From Anaspis maculata (taxonomy: Eukaryota > Arthropoda > Insecta > Coleoptera > Scraptiidae), in contig OX421966.1 of the NCBI GenBank assembly GCA_949128115.1, positions 50,403,416-50,467,415 of the forward strand: a DNA stretch of 64,000 nt. Direction: 5' to 3'. The translations under genes and the position numbers were made by a program. Below the pieces are notes generated by a model. The model was not told where the DNA came from and searched no databases. It saw nothing but the letters and a program-made list of their open reading frames with translations. This document shows positions 49,833 through 60,561 of the stretch, in pieces; position 1 is the stretch's first letter, and each line of letters opens with the position of its first letter.

Positions 49833-52800
49833 TCAATCGTTCTTCAACGACATTTTTCGTTTGTACATGTCACAGCCTTGTCGGAAAAGCGATTGGTTTT
49901 CGTACGCCCACGCGGCACCAGTTGTTAGGAAGCACAGGCCTCCGACTATTATGTGCGGAAACAATGACAAGTATGCCTACAAAACGGTTGATAGTAAAAA
50001 AAGAACTAGTATTAGATAAAAGCTTTGGTGTACCTCAGAGAGCTTGGTGATTAACAGCGAAGCTATCAAAGCCATGCTGAATTTTGGACTTGGGATTATG
50101 CTGTTCAGTGGCTTGAATTGTGTATCTTTGTATTTTTTTCTAATAAAATACAAGCTGTGTATTATCCTGGCTACCATGTTTATGCAATTGGCTAAGATGA
50201 AGCCGACTGGACCGCAAATGTTTGTTAAGAAGTAGGATAACACTAGGAAGAGTACCGAGAACGCCACCATGGTGATGTTGTACCTAAAAGTTCATTACTG
50301 TGTTTTAAAAATAATTGTGATGAGAAGACTTTGAGAGCTCTATGAGTGAGGCATAATCAGTTCGGATTCCAGTTTTCTAACAAGTACTTCTTTGGAGATT
50401 TCTTTTGGTAAAACTGTAGGATACAAGCTAGATACTGTAGTTCAGCTTCAGCATTACTTTTTGTATAGTTAGATCCTAGGTATGTTACAGGGTGTTACAC
50501 TCTTTTTGTCAATATTTTAGGAGATGGTAGAGCATCAAAAAATAAGTAGACTATCTCAAAAAGATTAATATCGGAAGTTGAGTTCAAAAAATGGTTCTTG
50601 TGCTATAATTCCAAATTTGATTGCTGGATTAAGAACGGTGTTCAATTGGTAAAATGAGCGTTGCGGAATCAATCCCTGTGGGTTTATTCCTTGACGGATT
50701 TTTACCATTTTGGTCTCTTTCGAAAGCTATAAGGATGTACTTTGGTTTAAGCCCATTGGTATTTCCAAAATCCGAAAATATTCCAACTCCGTCCTTAAGG
50801 CGAAAGTACTTATTTTTCGATGCTCTACCATCTCCTGAAATACATATTGACAAAAAAGTGACATCCTGTATACTGGTGTCCAGCCTCATGGTGTTGCCCC
50901 CTTTGTTTTCGTTATTCTCAAAACATTTTTGCCATTGAAAAACTTTTCTTGGTCAGTTTTTTATGAACTTTTCGAATCTGTAATAATGTACTACTAAACA
51001 GTAAAAATGGCCCCTGAAATGATTTAGAACAAGATGATATGACTCTCTTCGTTTCCATTATAGTAGCGTTTTTGTTTTTGAAGAAATTTTTTTTTTTTAA
51101 TTTATGAATCTCAAATCTCAAGACTTGAAAGGGTCTGTGTCTGTTAAAACATAAAAAATAGGGTCTTTATAATTATAAAAAAAATAATTTTTGAACCGCT
51201 CTGTATTCTGTCAGCGAAGAGTACCTAAATATTACAGTTCCAAAAAGTTGATAGAAAAACTTACCAAGGAAAGTTTCCAGATGGCAAAAATATGTTGAGA
51301 ATAGTTCAAATAAAGGGAGATCCCCTTTTGAGTAATTTTGAAATCACGATTCTCTTCGACTTCAAATTTGCCCTTTAAAGTTTAGCCATGTCTTTACAAA
51401 AAACGCAGAACTACATAATAATATCAAGCATGTTGTCCTCCAAAAAATTGAATATAATTTGATGAAAAATTACTGAAAAACTAGAAAAATTGCATAACTG
51501 GTTGCATTTCACTAATGAAAACTCTTTGAGATGAGCCATATGTACCTGTCAAGTTGTTTGTTGGTCATGGTGGCAAAAACGTAGCCCTCAGTAACTCCGT
51601 TTATGGCCAATAATACTACAGCAAAGCTGTGAAATCTCAAAAGCATCTCTGGCAAAGACGTCGAGACTAGCTTGTGGCCCCCATAGAGGTATAAAAGTGC
51701 ATGGCTGTAACCCTGGCCAAAGACCACGACCACTAATCCAATGCTTGTGACAACTCTGCAGAGTTGGCTCAAGACGTTGGCCGATTCTTTTATGTCTTTC
51801 TAAAAAAAAATCTTTTCACTTCACAATGATTTGAACATACCTATTATTTTGTTTTTCAACATTTTGGGCCGCGTCGTAAACAGACTCACTTCGTTTTGTT
51901 CGGTCAACGGGACATCTCTCTTGATCATCTGAGTGAAGTAGAAGTATGCGCTTTCTTCTATTGGCCGAAAAATAAACCTACAAGTAGTTTTTTTTTTAGA
52001 ATATAGTCAATAAAACATAGGTAATTATTGTGTAGGTGTGTGACTATTTAAGATTATATTTTCTTTGTTGCTGCCAATAATAGTAGTTTGTGGATTAAAG
52101 AACGGAAATCGTCGTCAAGCGGATCAAGGAAAATCAGTTTGAGCGGATCCGAAATTCCTAGAGGGGTCGCGGATCGGTGGGGCAAAAAGCGTTAACTTTT
52201 AGAGGGCTGTAAGTAGCTGGCTCCCTTCGAAAGCACATTTTGACCTATGTTCATAGGGACTTTTTATCAATTTTTGGTTCCACTTTTGATTCTTGCTTTA
52301 CCAACACCAAAGGCACAGACACTACTTTTGGCTCGAATAAGTCGTCCACTATTATTGTCTTTTTTTATAATATTTGTTCCTTGGGGTATTAACAAAATAA
52401 ACCCCAAGAAACACTGAAAAAAATAATGACCGACCAGAACCCCAATTTTTTTGCATCAGATATTATTTATGTTTCAACAAATGTAATTTCAACATATGTA
52501 CAGGGTGTTCACGATAAAATTCACCCCCGTCTAGGAGATTCCCTTCTGAGATATTTTGAAAAACTAAAAACTTTTTCTCAACGATTTTTCCCAGGGATCT
52601 TGAACAGATCGTCTAAACGTTTTTAGTTGGTACCGTATACAGGATGTGACATGTAACTTTTGAATTTAAAATGCAACACCCTATATTTTATTAAGTCATT
52701 TGATGAAGCTTTTCTTTCTGATTACAAAGATATATAACATTAAAAATTAAGCGACACCCTGTATTAGGAACGAATTAGACCATTTATCCATGCAGAGTTG

Positions 52801-55800
52801 AATTCTGCAGACAAAATGCTGCGAGAATAACTTTTTTTCAAGTGAACTGTTGAAACCAAAGCCATCTTGCCGTGAAACAAAATTATTTGATTACCTATTT
52901 TATTATTTTTCCGACAACTTACTTGTCAGAATAAATCATACGTGTCATATATATTTGTAATCAGAAAAAAAGGCTCCATCAAATAACGAAATAAAATATA
53001 GGGTGTTGCATTTAAAATAAAAAAGTTACATAATCACACCCTGTATACGGTATCAATTAGAAACTTTTAGAGGATCGATTCAAGGTTCTTGGGAAAAATC
53101 GTTGAGAAAAAGTTTTTAGTTCTTCGAAATATCTTGAAGGGGATCCTACTAGAGGAGGGTGAATTTTATCGTGAACACCCTGTACATATTATGTGTATTA
53201 GGCCCAGTTGCTCACTTTGAGTTGAAGTTTGAACTTGGTTTGGTTGCCATAGATTTAATTGTTGCAACAATTATTTCCATAGTAACCAAACCGAGTCGAA
53301 GTGAGCAACCCATGGATGAGCAACCCGACCAAGTACTTTATCTTTGATGTGACGTGGGAGTGACGAAACAAGCAAATCTTATAATCTGAGATATAAATAA
53401 GAAAACATTTGAAATAAATAATATACTTAGTAGGTTCACTTGTACTGTGACTCTAGTTGACTGGGCAAATTTTCTACTTTAGCATTTTGTAGGCTTGCCG
53501 CCTTTTTACCTGGTGTGAAACTGACTTCTCTGGAAGTAAAGTTATATTTCTTATCAAATTGATATTAAAATCTTGGAAAACTGACCTTGCCATAAGTGGA
53601 AAGGCGACTAGAGGGGCGTAGAGCTGTATTACCGTCATTTAGACACCAGAACCCTACGGGGCCGCCTTCAATCTAAGTCATCTTGACGACGACCATTCAA
53701 GGCCGACAAAAACTCGTTCCGCCAAGCTCCAAAACGGAAGCAAATTACAAACTGAAGGTACTCACATGAATTTCGATCCAATACGCAACTTTGAGCGGCT
53801 GGGTTTTTTGAAATTCGGTTTAATTGACTTTTTATACGTAAATCCTGCTGCAAGTGCAGGCCTGCTGAGATGTTTCTTGTTTTGCCAATAGTGCTACATG
53901 ATTCGTCGTGTCTTTTCGACTGCAAGAGGTGAAATGATTGATGATTCCATGGGACCCCTTTTTTTGGATGAAAGCCTAGTACTTTTTCAGTTTGAATCAA
54001 CTTAAAGTTGAACCGGCTTCAAGAGGTTAGAAATATTTTTGACACCTGTCAAATGTCAAAGCTGCTTTGATTCATTTGTTCATTGGCGAAAATTTAAACA
54101 GGTCGAAAAATTACCAAATTTTCCAATATAATGGAAAAAAGCGTCAGACATCACGTTCCGCAAAAATATTCCGTCTATCTGCAGAGGATATGCGTAAAAA
54201 ATACGTTCCAAAAGTGGTCCGAACGACGAACGCTCGCTAAATGAAGCCAGAGCAGCCAACCGCAAAGTTTTGGGGATTTTCTATATGTATTTCAGATTTG
54301 GAAACTTGAAAACAAAATCTCACAGCCGACTAGAATCACGGTACAGGTGAACCTACTATACCTGATTTCAAAATTGAAGAACCCTAAGCCTGATTTGCTC
54401 AAGCAGGGATAGTGCTCATTTTAATATTGCATGGTTTTTGACGAGGGGTTAATTTCCCCGGAATTCCGTGTACATTTCATTTCGGAATTCCCGGAATTCT
54501 TTCGGAAATCACCGGAATTCCCGGAAGAGTTTCGGAAATCACCAGAATTCCCGGAAATCTTTTGGAAATCATAGGAATTCCCGGAATTCTTTTGAAAATC
54601 ACAACACCGAGATTCCCGGAGTTCTCTCGGAAATCGCAGGAATTCCTGAAATTCTTTCGGAAATCACCGGAATTCCCGCAATTCTTTCGAAAGTCACAAC
54701 ACCGGAATTCCCGGAATTCTCTCGGAAATCGCCGGAATTCCTGAAATCCTTTCGGAAATCACCGGAATTCCCGGAATTTTTTCGAAAACCACAACACTGG
54801 AGTTCCTGAAATTCTTTCGGAAATCACCGGAATTCCCGGAAGTCACCGGAAATACACTTTTTTTTTCGGGAAATCAAACGTCGGTTTTTGAATACGGATA
54901 AATTTGGCATTCATCAAAATCAAAGTACCATGAATTGACAATTTTCATTTGTTGAATGCCTCAATTTTCAATTATTTTTGGTTGCTCAAGCCAACTCTAA
55001 ACCAACATTCTGTTTAGTTAATCCAATGGAATAAGAAAAAGGGTTACCTTGCTGCCAGACTCCCAAGATTGTTGACAATATCATACATGGACTGTTCACT
55101 GAATGTCAACACTGGGCTCAGAGTCATCACATATCTTTCACCTTCAGTCAAAAACTGCTTGATAAACGACTGCTTCCAAAAACTGCCCATAAGCTTGCAC
55201 AAGTCCGTGTTCAGGGCGCTATCTTTATTGTGCATCATTCCAGGAAAAAAATCCCACACAGACTTGAATGGGAAGTCATTCATATCTGAAAATATCGTCT
55301 TTTTCCCATTCTTATCGTTACTTTCTCCACTCGCTTTGATCACATTCAACTTGTTGATGTACCAAAAGAAATATCCATAGTAGAGCAAGCAGAGGAAGAC
55401 GGACGAAGCAATTTGTGCTATCGAAAACGCGTTTATGGCCCCACCAGGGTTGTTCAGCACCAACCACACAAATATCACAGTCCTTGAGACTATGTACAGC
55501 GTTTCAAATACGACTTTCAGCTTGACAAAACAGTAACTTTGTGCTACTAAAACCACGCTTTGTGTCAGTTGTTCGACAATGCATGATAGCGCTATGGCAT
55601 AGCATCCATAATCGTATTGCCGGGCATAGATTTCATCGATGGGGCTCAGAAGATTCAGCCAAACGTACGTCAAGCCTGCTCCCAGAAGCGCTGCAATGGG
55701 CACTCTGAAATATAGGATTTGAGTTCATTTTTCTGAGAAAGCTAGCAACATACGAAAGCCAAACTTGGTTGATAACTTGCGCCCAATTGTGGGACTTGGT

Positions 55801-56075
55801 GTCTGTGAGACAGGCTTTCAAAATCGGCTCTTTGGACAGGAATAAAATGACGGATTCCAGAAGCAACAGGCGCACATTCATTATGCCCAGCACATCTTGG
55901 CCGACTGTGCGTATTATGAAGGCGTTTAAAACGAAAGTTATACATCGAAACAGGACCTGGAACAAAAATTTGCTCAATTTTACACCGAGAAGGGACAAAT
56001 TTCGGATAACGGTACCTGGAAAACAATGCTGAAAGACGCGTTCTGGACGCTGCTTTTCAGCACGTTGCGTCCCAT
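49833..56075 (-). CDS. RFT1: RFT1, ER membrane protein of N-glycan precursor assembly, seven exons
   Basis: Minus-strand exons: 56075-56016, 55956-55754, 55704-55048, 51977-51890, 51799-51546, 50283-50034 and 49976-49833. All borders are GT/AG and phases agree; the total is 1656 nt, 551 aa (human about 541). Known role: RFT1 is a polytopic ER protein needed for N-glycosylation, long proposed to help flip Man5GlcNAc2-PP-dolichol; whether it is itself the flippase is debated. Family signatures: VLFRCITFVLNAFIIR near the start, NVRLLLLESVILFL, FVKLKVVFETLY, TEGERYVMT (274-282), YDIVNNLGSLAARFIFRPIEES across the exon 3/4 joint (quoted in part: NNLGSLAAR | FIFRPIEES), LLAINGVTEGYVFATM and GPVGFILANCINM. 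Introns 1, 2, 4 and 6 are 49-90 nt; introns 3 (3.07 kb) and 5 (1.26 kb) are enlarged by repeats. Confidence 0.95.
50488..50868. mobile_element. Palindromic element in RFT1 intron 5
   Basis: Ends CAGGGTGTTACAC and GTGACATCCTG, flanked by TA. Arms share TTTTTGTCAATAT, AGGAGATGGTAGAGCATC and AAAAATAAGTA in inverted orientation. Confidence 0.78.
52501..53182. mobile_element. Palindromic element in RFT1 intron 3
   Basis: Ends CAGGGTGTTCACGATAAAAT and ATTTTATCGTGAACACCCTG are exact inverted copies, flanked by TA. Arms extend about 320 bp. A second pair of ends (ATACAGGATGTGACATGTAA near 52636, and CACACCCTGTATACGG near 53034) sits inside at symmetrical positions. Confidence 0.85.
53430..54356. mobile_element. 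TA-flanked element with ~40-bp terminal inverted repeats in RFT1 intron 3
   Basis: Left GTAGGTTCACTTGTACTGTG and right CACGGTACAGGTGAACCTAC are inverted copies, TA on both sides. The match continues through CTCTAGT.G.CTG. Internal short frames on the - strand have no recognisable domain. A related fragment is at 9155-9215. Confidence 0.75.
54440..54860 (+). repeat. ~30-bp minisatellite, array 1, in RFT1 intron 3
   Basis: About 13 units of TTCGGAAATCACCGG + AATTCCCGGAATTCT with small variants. It begins after GAGGGGTTAATTTCCCCGG, a start it shares with array 2. The unit length is a multiple of three and lacks stops, so open frames appear on several strands without coding meaning. Confidence 0.92.
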
Positions 56076-56414
56076 TGTCTCAGGAATTTCGTAAGATTTA
56101 TTTCGAAGGATTTTCTCAAGACCTGTCAGTGTCACATTTCGAGGTTATGTTGTCAACGTCAGCTTGACAGTTTTAGGTTACGTAAGTTTCGAAATCAAAT
56201 TCGGGGGGAGTTTCAATAAAAATCCGCGTTATCTACACGGCGAAATGCGTTTCGACATTTCGGTGATTTGGAAATTGTCACTGGCGTCAAGTGCAAGCGT
56301 TTAGTTCGGTTCTTTCGTGAGAAATGTGATTGAGGTTATGTGATTCGAGAGGTGAAATCCAGGATCGTTTTGTCGAAATTTTTGTTTTTATTTTGTCGCG
56401 GGAATTCGGGAAAC
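56076..56414. promoter_or_regulatory. Divergent promoter region between RFT1 and SLC25A26
   Basis: Only 339 bp separate the two start codons, so both promoters must lie here or overlap. No TATA box is obvious. A palindromic TTACGTAA, the consensus of PAR-bZIP factors, sits at 56178-56185. The transcription start sites cannot be placed from sequence. Confidence 0.6.
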
Positions 56415-56718
56415 ATGGTGGAGACGACGCAAGTGTGGATCAAAGACAGGAATTTGTACTTATCGTCGTTGTTTGTAAGCGAAAGTTATGCAACCAAATA
56501 TACACGCAACACGTGCCGATTTTTTGCTCTTGTGGTTTATTCCCGATGTTTTTGCACGCAGGGTGGCGGAATTGCTGGGCTTTTCGTGGATTCGGTGCTG
56601 TTTCCGTTGGATACGCTGAAGACCAGGCTGCAATCGGCGCAAGGATTCCGGAAAGCTGGCGGTTTCAACGGGGTGTATAAAGGCCTGGGGGCTCAGGCCA
56701 TTGGGAGTGCCCCACAAG
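56415..56718 (+). CDS. SLC25A26: Mitochondrial S-adenosylmethionine carrier SLC25A26, exons 1-2 only (partial)
   Basis: Exons are 56415-56474 and 56562-56718. Exon 2 encodes the first mitochondrial carrier repeat: [20 protein letters not shown] contains the PxDxxK signature (PLDTLK), followed by [20 protein letters not shown] and [12 protein letters not shown]. The QSAQGFxKAGGFxGVY stretch is specific to SAMC rather than other SLC25 members. Known role: exchange of cytosolic SAM for mitochondrial S-adenosylhomocysteine, feeding mitochondrial methylation. Exon 2 ends CAAG|GTATAG in phase 1. I found no later exon (no second or third PxDxxK repeat) up to 64000, so intron 2 exceeds 7.2 kb and the gene continues outside. 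Intron 1 is 87 nt, a multiple of three without stops. Confidence 0.88.
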
Positions 56719-57699
56719 GTATAGCCGATACTTTTTGCAAGGTTTCTTGTCGTACAGTAATTCAGTAATACACGTTTCCAATAAAAAATATTTATCTAAA
56801 TTTGACGACATTGAACAAACGCCACACAGGCTTGAAAATCTGCACCTTGCAGTTTATGCACTGCACTTCTACTATAACTGGGGTGAGATACTCTTATATT
56901 ACTGGTTGCATATAGGGTAAAGCATATAGTCGTTGGCAGGGCGATAGTGATTGGCACCTTATCACTTAAAACACATTTCTTAGGGTTTGTGTTGAACCTA
57001 CTGATATTACAGGTTTTACAGGAAACTGCTATAATATTTATCTATGTTCGTGTGCAATTTCTTAATCTTATGTTGGCAAAACAATTTATAAGAGATCTTT
57101 TAGTGGGAATGTGCTTTCGCAAAGTGCACACAGCCGTTCTAGTTAAGGAGTTTGATAGGGAAGTGCAGAACAAAATTTTTGTTTAATTTTCACACCAATA
57201 CTCGTATCGGAGTGCGGTAAACTTTATGCTTTTCTTGAACAATTTTTTTAAACGTAAACTGCACCAAAAAGTTGTTTTTTTTACAAGAATAATTGATTTC
57301 TTGCATGCCAATCACTGTAGTGTGCAAAACACGTATTAGCAATGATTGGCAGGGGGGTGCCAATGACTGTATACTAAAACAAATTAACTCAGTAACAGTG
57401 ATAGGCATGCCAATGAAACAAAAATAGTACTGCCAATCACTAAGTTTTGGCGGGATTTTTGAATAGTAGGTATATTATGTCACAAGACTCACAAGTGTAT
57501 AAGTATATCTTGCAAGCACGCATTTTAATATTTTGAATTATTTTGATTGACGATTATGATGCATGTATAGTTTTTACATCATTGTCGTACAAGTAGGTCA
57601 TCTACTCTCAATGGTTTAAACATAATTGAACAGAAATCGACTGGGTTCCTACAATTTCAAAACAATATTTTTGAAAAGTAATTTTTTTCCAGAACTAAA

Positions 57700-58380
57700 A
57701 TGCCCAAAGTGAAGTTGGGTATCAGATATACGAAAAAGTATAAAGAGGAGAACACCAGGAATCGAGGGGTTGATTTCCCTGGAATTCAGTGTACAATTCG
57801 TTCCGGAATACCCGGAAATTTTCCGGAAATCACCAGAATTCCTGGAAGTCTTTCGGAAATCATCGGAATTCCCGAAAATCTTTTGGAAATCACCGGAATT
57901 CCCGGAAGTCTTACGGAAATCATCGGAAATCTGTCGGAAATCACCAGAATTCTTTTGAAAATCACTGAAATTCTCGGAATTCTCTCGGAAATCACAGCAC
58001 CGGAATTCCTGACAGACTTTCGTGAATCACCGGAATTTCCGGAAATCTTTCGGAAGTCATCGGAATTCTCGAAATTCTCTCGGAAATCACCGGAATTCCC
58101 AGAAATCTCTCGGAAATCACCGAAATTCCAGAGAGTCTTCCGGAAATCACTGGAGTTCCCGGAAGTCTCTCGGAAATCAACGGAATTCCCGGAAGTCTTT
58201 CGGAAATCACAAGAATTCGTTTGGAAATCATCGGAATTCCCGGCGGAAATCTTTTGGAAATCACCGGAATTCTCGGAAGTCACCGAAAATCCTCCTAATT
58301 CTGAAAGTCGGAATTCTTGTGTACCCAGGTCTACACTTCAATTTAGATTGGGGAACGAAGATATGGACGAAATTCAATGA
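57700..58380 (+). pseudogene. psq-type helix-turn-helix frame interrupted by a minisatellite
   Basis: An acceptor-like TTTTTTTCCAG at 57682-57692 precedes ATG 57700. Residues 1-26 (MPKVKLGIRYTKKYKEEN...) resemble the start of psq/CENP-B-like DNA-binding domains of pogo-type transposases. Residues 207-218 (CVPRSTLQFRLG) resemble the recognition-helix end (G/V-P-R-S-T-L). The ~180 residues between them are translated minisatellite (repeats of FRKSPEFPE). The frame is open throughout, but a functional domain is not expected. No DDE catalytic domain follows. Homology is by eye. Confidence 0.5.
57775..58300 (+). repeat. ~30-bp minisatellite, array 2
   Basis: About 17 variant units of the same GGAATTCCCGGAA / TTTCGGAAATCACC repeat as array 1. 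It starts after GAGGGGTTGATTTCCCTGG, nearly identical to the start of array 1, which suggests a common mobile or duplicated origin. The element sequence resumes near 58310. Confidence 0.92.
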
Positions 58381-58584
58381 GCATATTAGCAAAACACATG
58401 TGAAAATCTCTCATACTTGTGCTAAATGCACGGAACTGGAACAGAATTCAGAGGAGAGCTTCTGAGTTTTTTCAGTTCTTATAAACATTTATGATGCTAT
58501 AAGCAATTATTATCCTGTTCAGAATCCATATTTTGTTGATAAAGAAATATTTTATATAAAACATTCGGTAATACAGCCATTTTT

Positions 58585-58910
58585 AGGAGGGTGCACTCAC
58601 TGCTCCGCGCGACCACTTATGTTACAAAAATAGGTGCGACCAGTCAAGAGTCAAGCTTGGTTTTTGATATTTTCACTTTGTAAGTAAAATGTTTGCTGTT
58701 AAAGAAATAAATATTTTTTTATTGCGGCTTTTAGAAAAATATACAATTTTTATTTTGCTGTTTTGTTTTTCTTTCTCATTTATTGAACAATTTAACTTCT
58801 TTAATAGACTGTCTACATAGATAATCACCACTTTATATGTCAAAATTGAATAAAATCTTATGAAAAAACAATGAAAAAAATCAATTCGGTAGTTATAATT
58901 TTCCCCTGCC
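58585..58910. other. AT-rich interior of the pogo-like element
   Basis: No domain recognised in the short frames on either strand. Confidence 0.4.
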
Positions 58911-59274
58911 AATGACTGTGTCAAGATGTGCCAATAACTGTGCTTTGGGTGCCAATCACTATGGAAATAAGAAATTTTGAGATTACCGCTTATTGGTGGA
59001 GCCTGAACAAAAAACTGAGATGCATGAGCAGGTATTTTAAAAAAATTGACTTTTCCTGAGAACGAAGACCCAATTTCCAGATTTTTTATGCTAATGTTGA
59101 GAAACTATCACGGTTTTAAATAACAAGGATCCTTAAGGTGCCAATCACTATATGCCTTACCCTAGTATTAGTGGGTAAGTTGTCTATAGGTCGCGGGAGC
59201 AAAAATGGCGTCCTAAAGATGGGTATATGCCATATGGTATAATATTATTCTCACTAGTACTTGTTAATACAATT

Positions 59275-60560
59275 TTGGGTCCATATTCAGCAGTCCACGG
59301 TGAAATCAGCCCACGACAGCTCAAACGTCACACCGGAAAAAAGGTCCACGACTCATTTATCCCAGAGCTCTGACACCGCGAAGATATCCACTGCTCAAAC
59401 GTCCCACCGGAAAAAAAGTCTACGACTCGTCTATCCCCGAGCTCTACCACCGCGGAGACATCCACTGCTGTTACTGCTAAAACGATCCACCGGAAAAAGG
59501 TCCACCACGCATTTATCCACTGTCAGGTGACTTTGTCCATAGACATTGCAAAACTAGGACTTGGAACTGCTAACTGTCGGCATTTAGTCGGTGGTAGCCC
59601 CCCTCCCCAACCCCTTATGATTTTGTCTCTGGACAGCATTCCATTCAAAAATGACTTGTGGAGTTTGAGGCACTGAAATTTGCAAATTTCACTGTTGGAT
59701 CACTGTAAGAAAACGAGCAATTGTCGAGTAATATTATGGACAAGAAATAAACTGCTGCTATGTTTCATGCTAATATGACTATATGCAACCAAACATACAT
59801 TCAACAGACCATCTACTAGTTTTGAAATGTCTATGGGTGTAGGCGGCTAAATGAGCGGTAGACTTTTTTCCAGTGGCGGCTGGTGAGGGAGGGCTCAAGG
59901 GCGGCGCCCCCCCAACGCTGAAGACAGCAAGAGGTTTTTATCGGTAGGAAGACATGGAATGCATTTTATTAATTATACTTATTCCAAAGATTTGGTTTAG
60001 CGCAAAAACGTTCAGTCATTAGTCAATTAATATTTTAACAAAATAATTCTAAGCGATCGCACGGTCGAAGAAGTTCGTCTTGGGCTCCGCATTCGGCGCC
60101 TACCGCCGATGCGGTGATGCCGGGGTGCACCCGCGCAAAACATGTGCCGTAACCATGGCAACGCGAGACGCGACTCCCGCTCTATACTGCAGATATGGGC
60201 TCCGTTTCTCGAGCCCCCAGCCGATTGAAATAATCGATATAATTATTTATGTACTCTTCGATTAGTCAACAGTTTGCAAACATGAAGATAGCTGACCTAA
60301 AAAAGGTACATTTAGGTCATCAAGCCTACAAGAAGAAATAAATCCAAAAAAACAACGGACGTCCGATTACAGCATTGATTTACTGAATATAAAGCAAATC
60401 GAACCCGCAAGAATAAATTCGTGGTGCATTAACTCACACGTAATTTTGTTAAAACAGTAAATGCTAAAACTCCATATGGTTGTGAGAGTCGTGGACTTTT
60501 TTCCGGTGGGACGTTTGAGCTGTGGGCCGATTCCGCTGTGGACCGCTGAGTGGGCTTCCA
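59275..60560. mobile_element. Fold-back family F2, copy 2, with a nested insertion
   Basis: Left end with three ~70-bp subunits (59290-59530), body 59530-59860 homologous to 48570-48900, and the inverted right end at 60487-60560 (TTTTTTCCGGTGGGACG, GACCGCTGAGTGGGCTT). The body is split by a G+C-rich insertion starting CAGTGGCGGCTGG at 59872. In SLC25A26 intron 2. Confidence 0.72.
59872..60227. mobile_element. Possible hAT-like insertion, right end decayed
   Basis: Starts CAGTGGCGGCTGGTGAGGG, like the hAT-like element at 17568 (CACTGGCGGCTCC). A diverged inverted counterpart CTCGAGCCCCCAGCCG sits near 60207-60222. No target duplication found. Confidence 0.4.
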
Positions 60561-60561
60561 C

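Larger units (their letters stand above)
56915..59162. mobile_element. TA-flanked pogo-like DNA transposon remnant in SLC25A26 intron 2
   Basis: Ends GGGTAAAGCATATAGT and (inverted, right) GGGTAAGGCATATAGTGATT, with TA at 56913-56914 and 59163-59164. The left end carries an 18-bp internal duplication. TGCCAAT.ACT recurs about ten times in both orientations near the ends (56944, 57305, 57345, 57360, 57400, 57412, 57431, 58910, 58930, 58950, 59139), like subterminal transposase-binding repeats. A frame inside resembles a psq-type DNA-binding region (see separate entry). TA duplication and psq domain together fit the pogo/Tigger branch of Tc1-mariner. Confidence 0.7.

Noticed and set aside
54468..54809. 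113-residue repeat protein
   Set aside because: Translation of minisatellite array 1 inside an RFT1 intron; no flanking coding sequence.
54440..54860. Heat-shock elements in the minisatellite
   Set aside because: HSEs need nGAAnnTTCn spacing; the repeat gives GAATTC and TTCnnnGAA, which do not fit.
57786..58283. 165-residue and 90-residue frames on the - strand
   Set aside because: Created by the 30-bp minisatellite, whose unit is a multiple of three and lacks stops in several frames.
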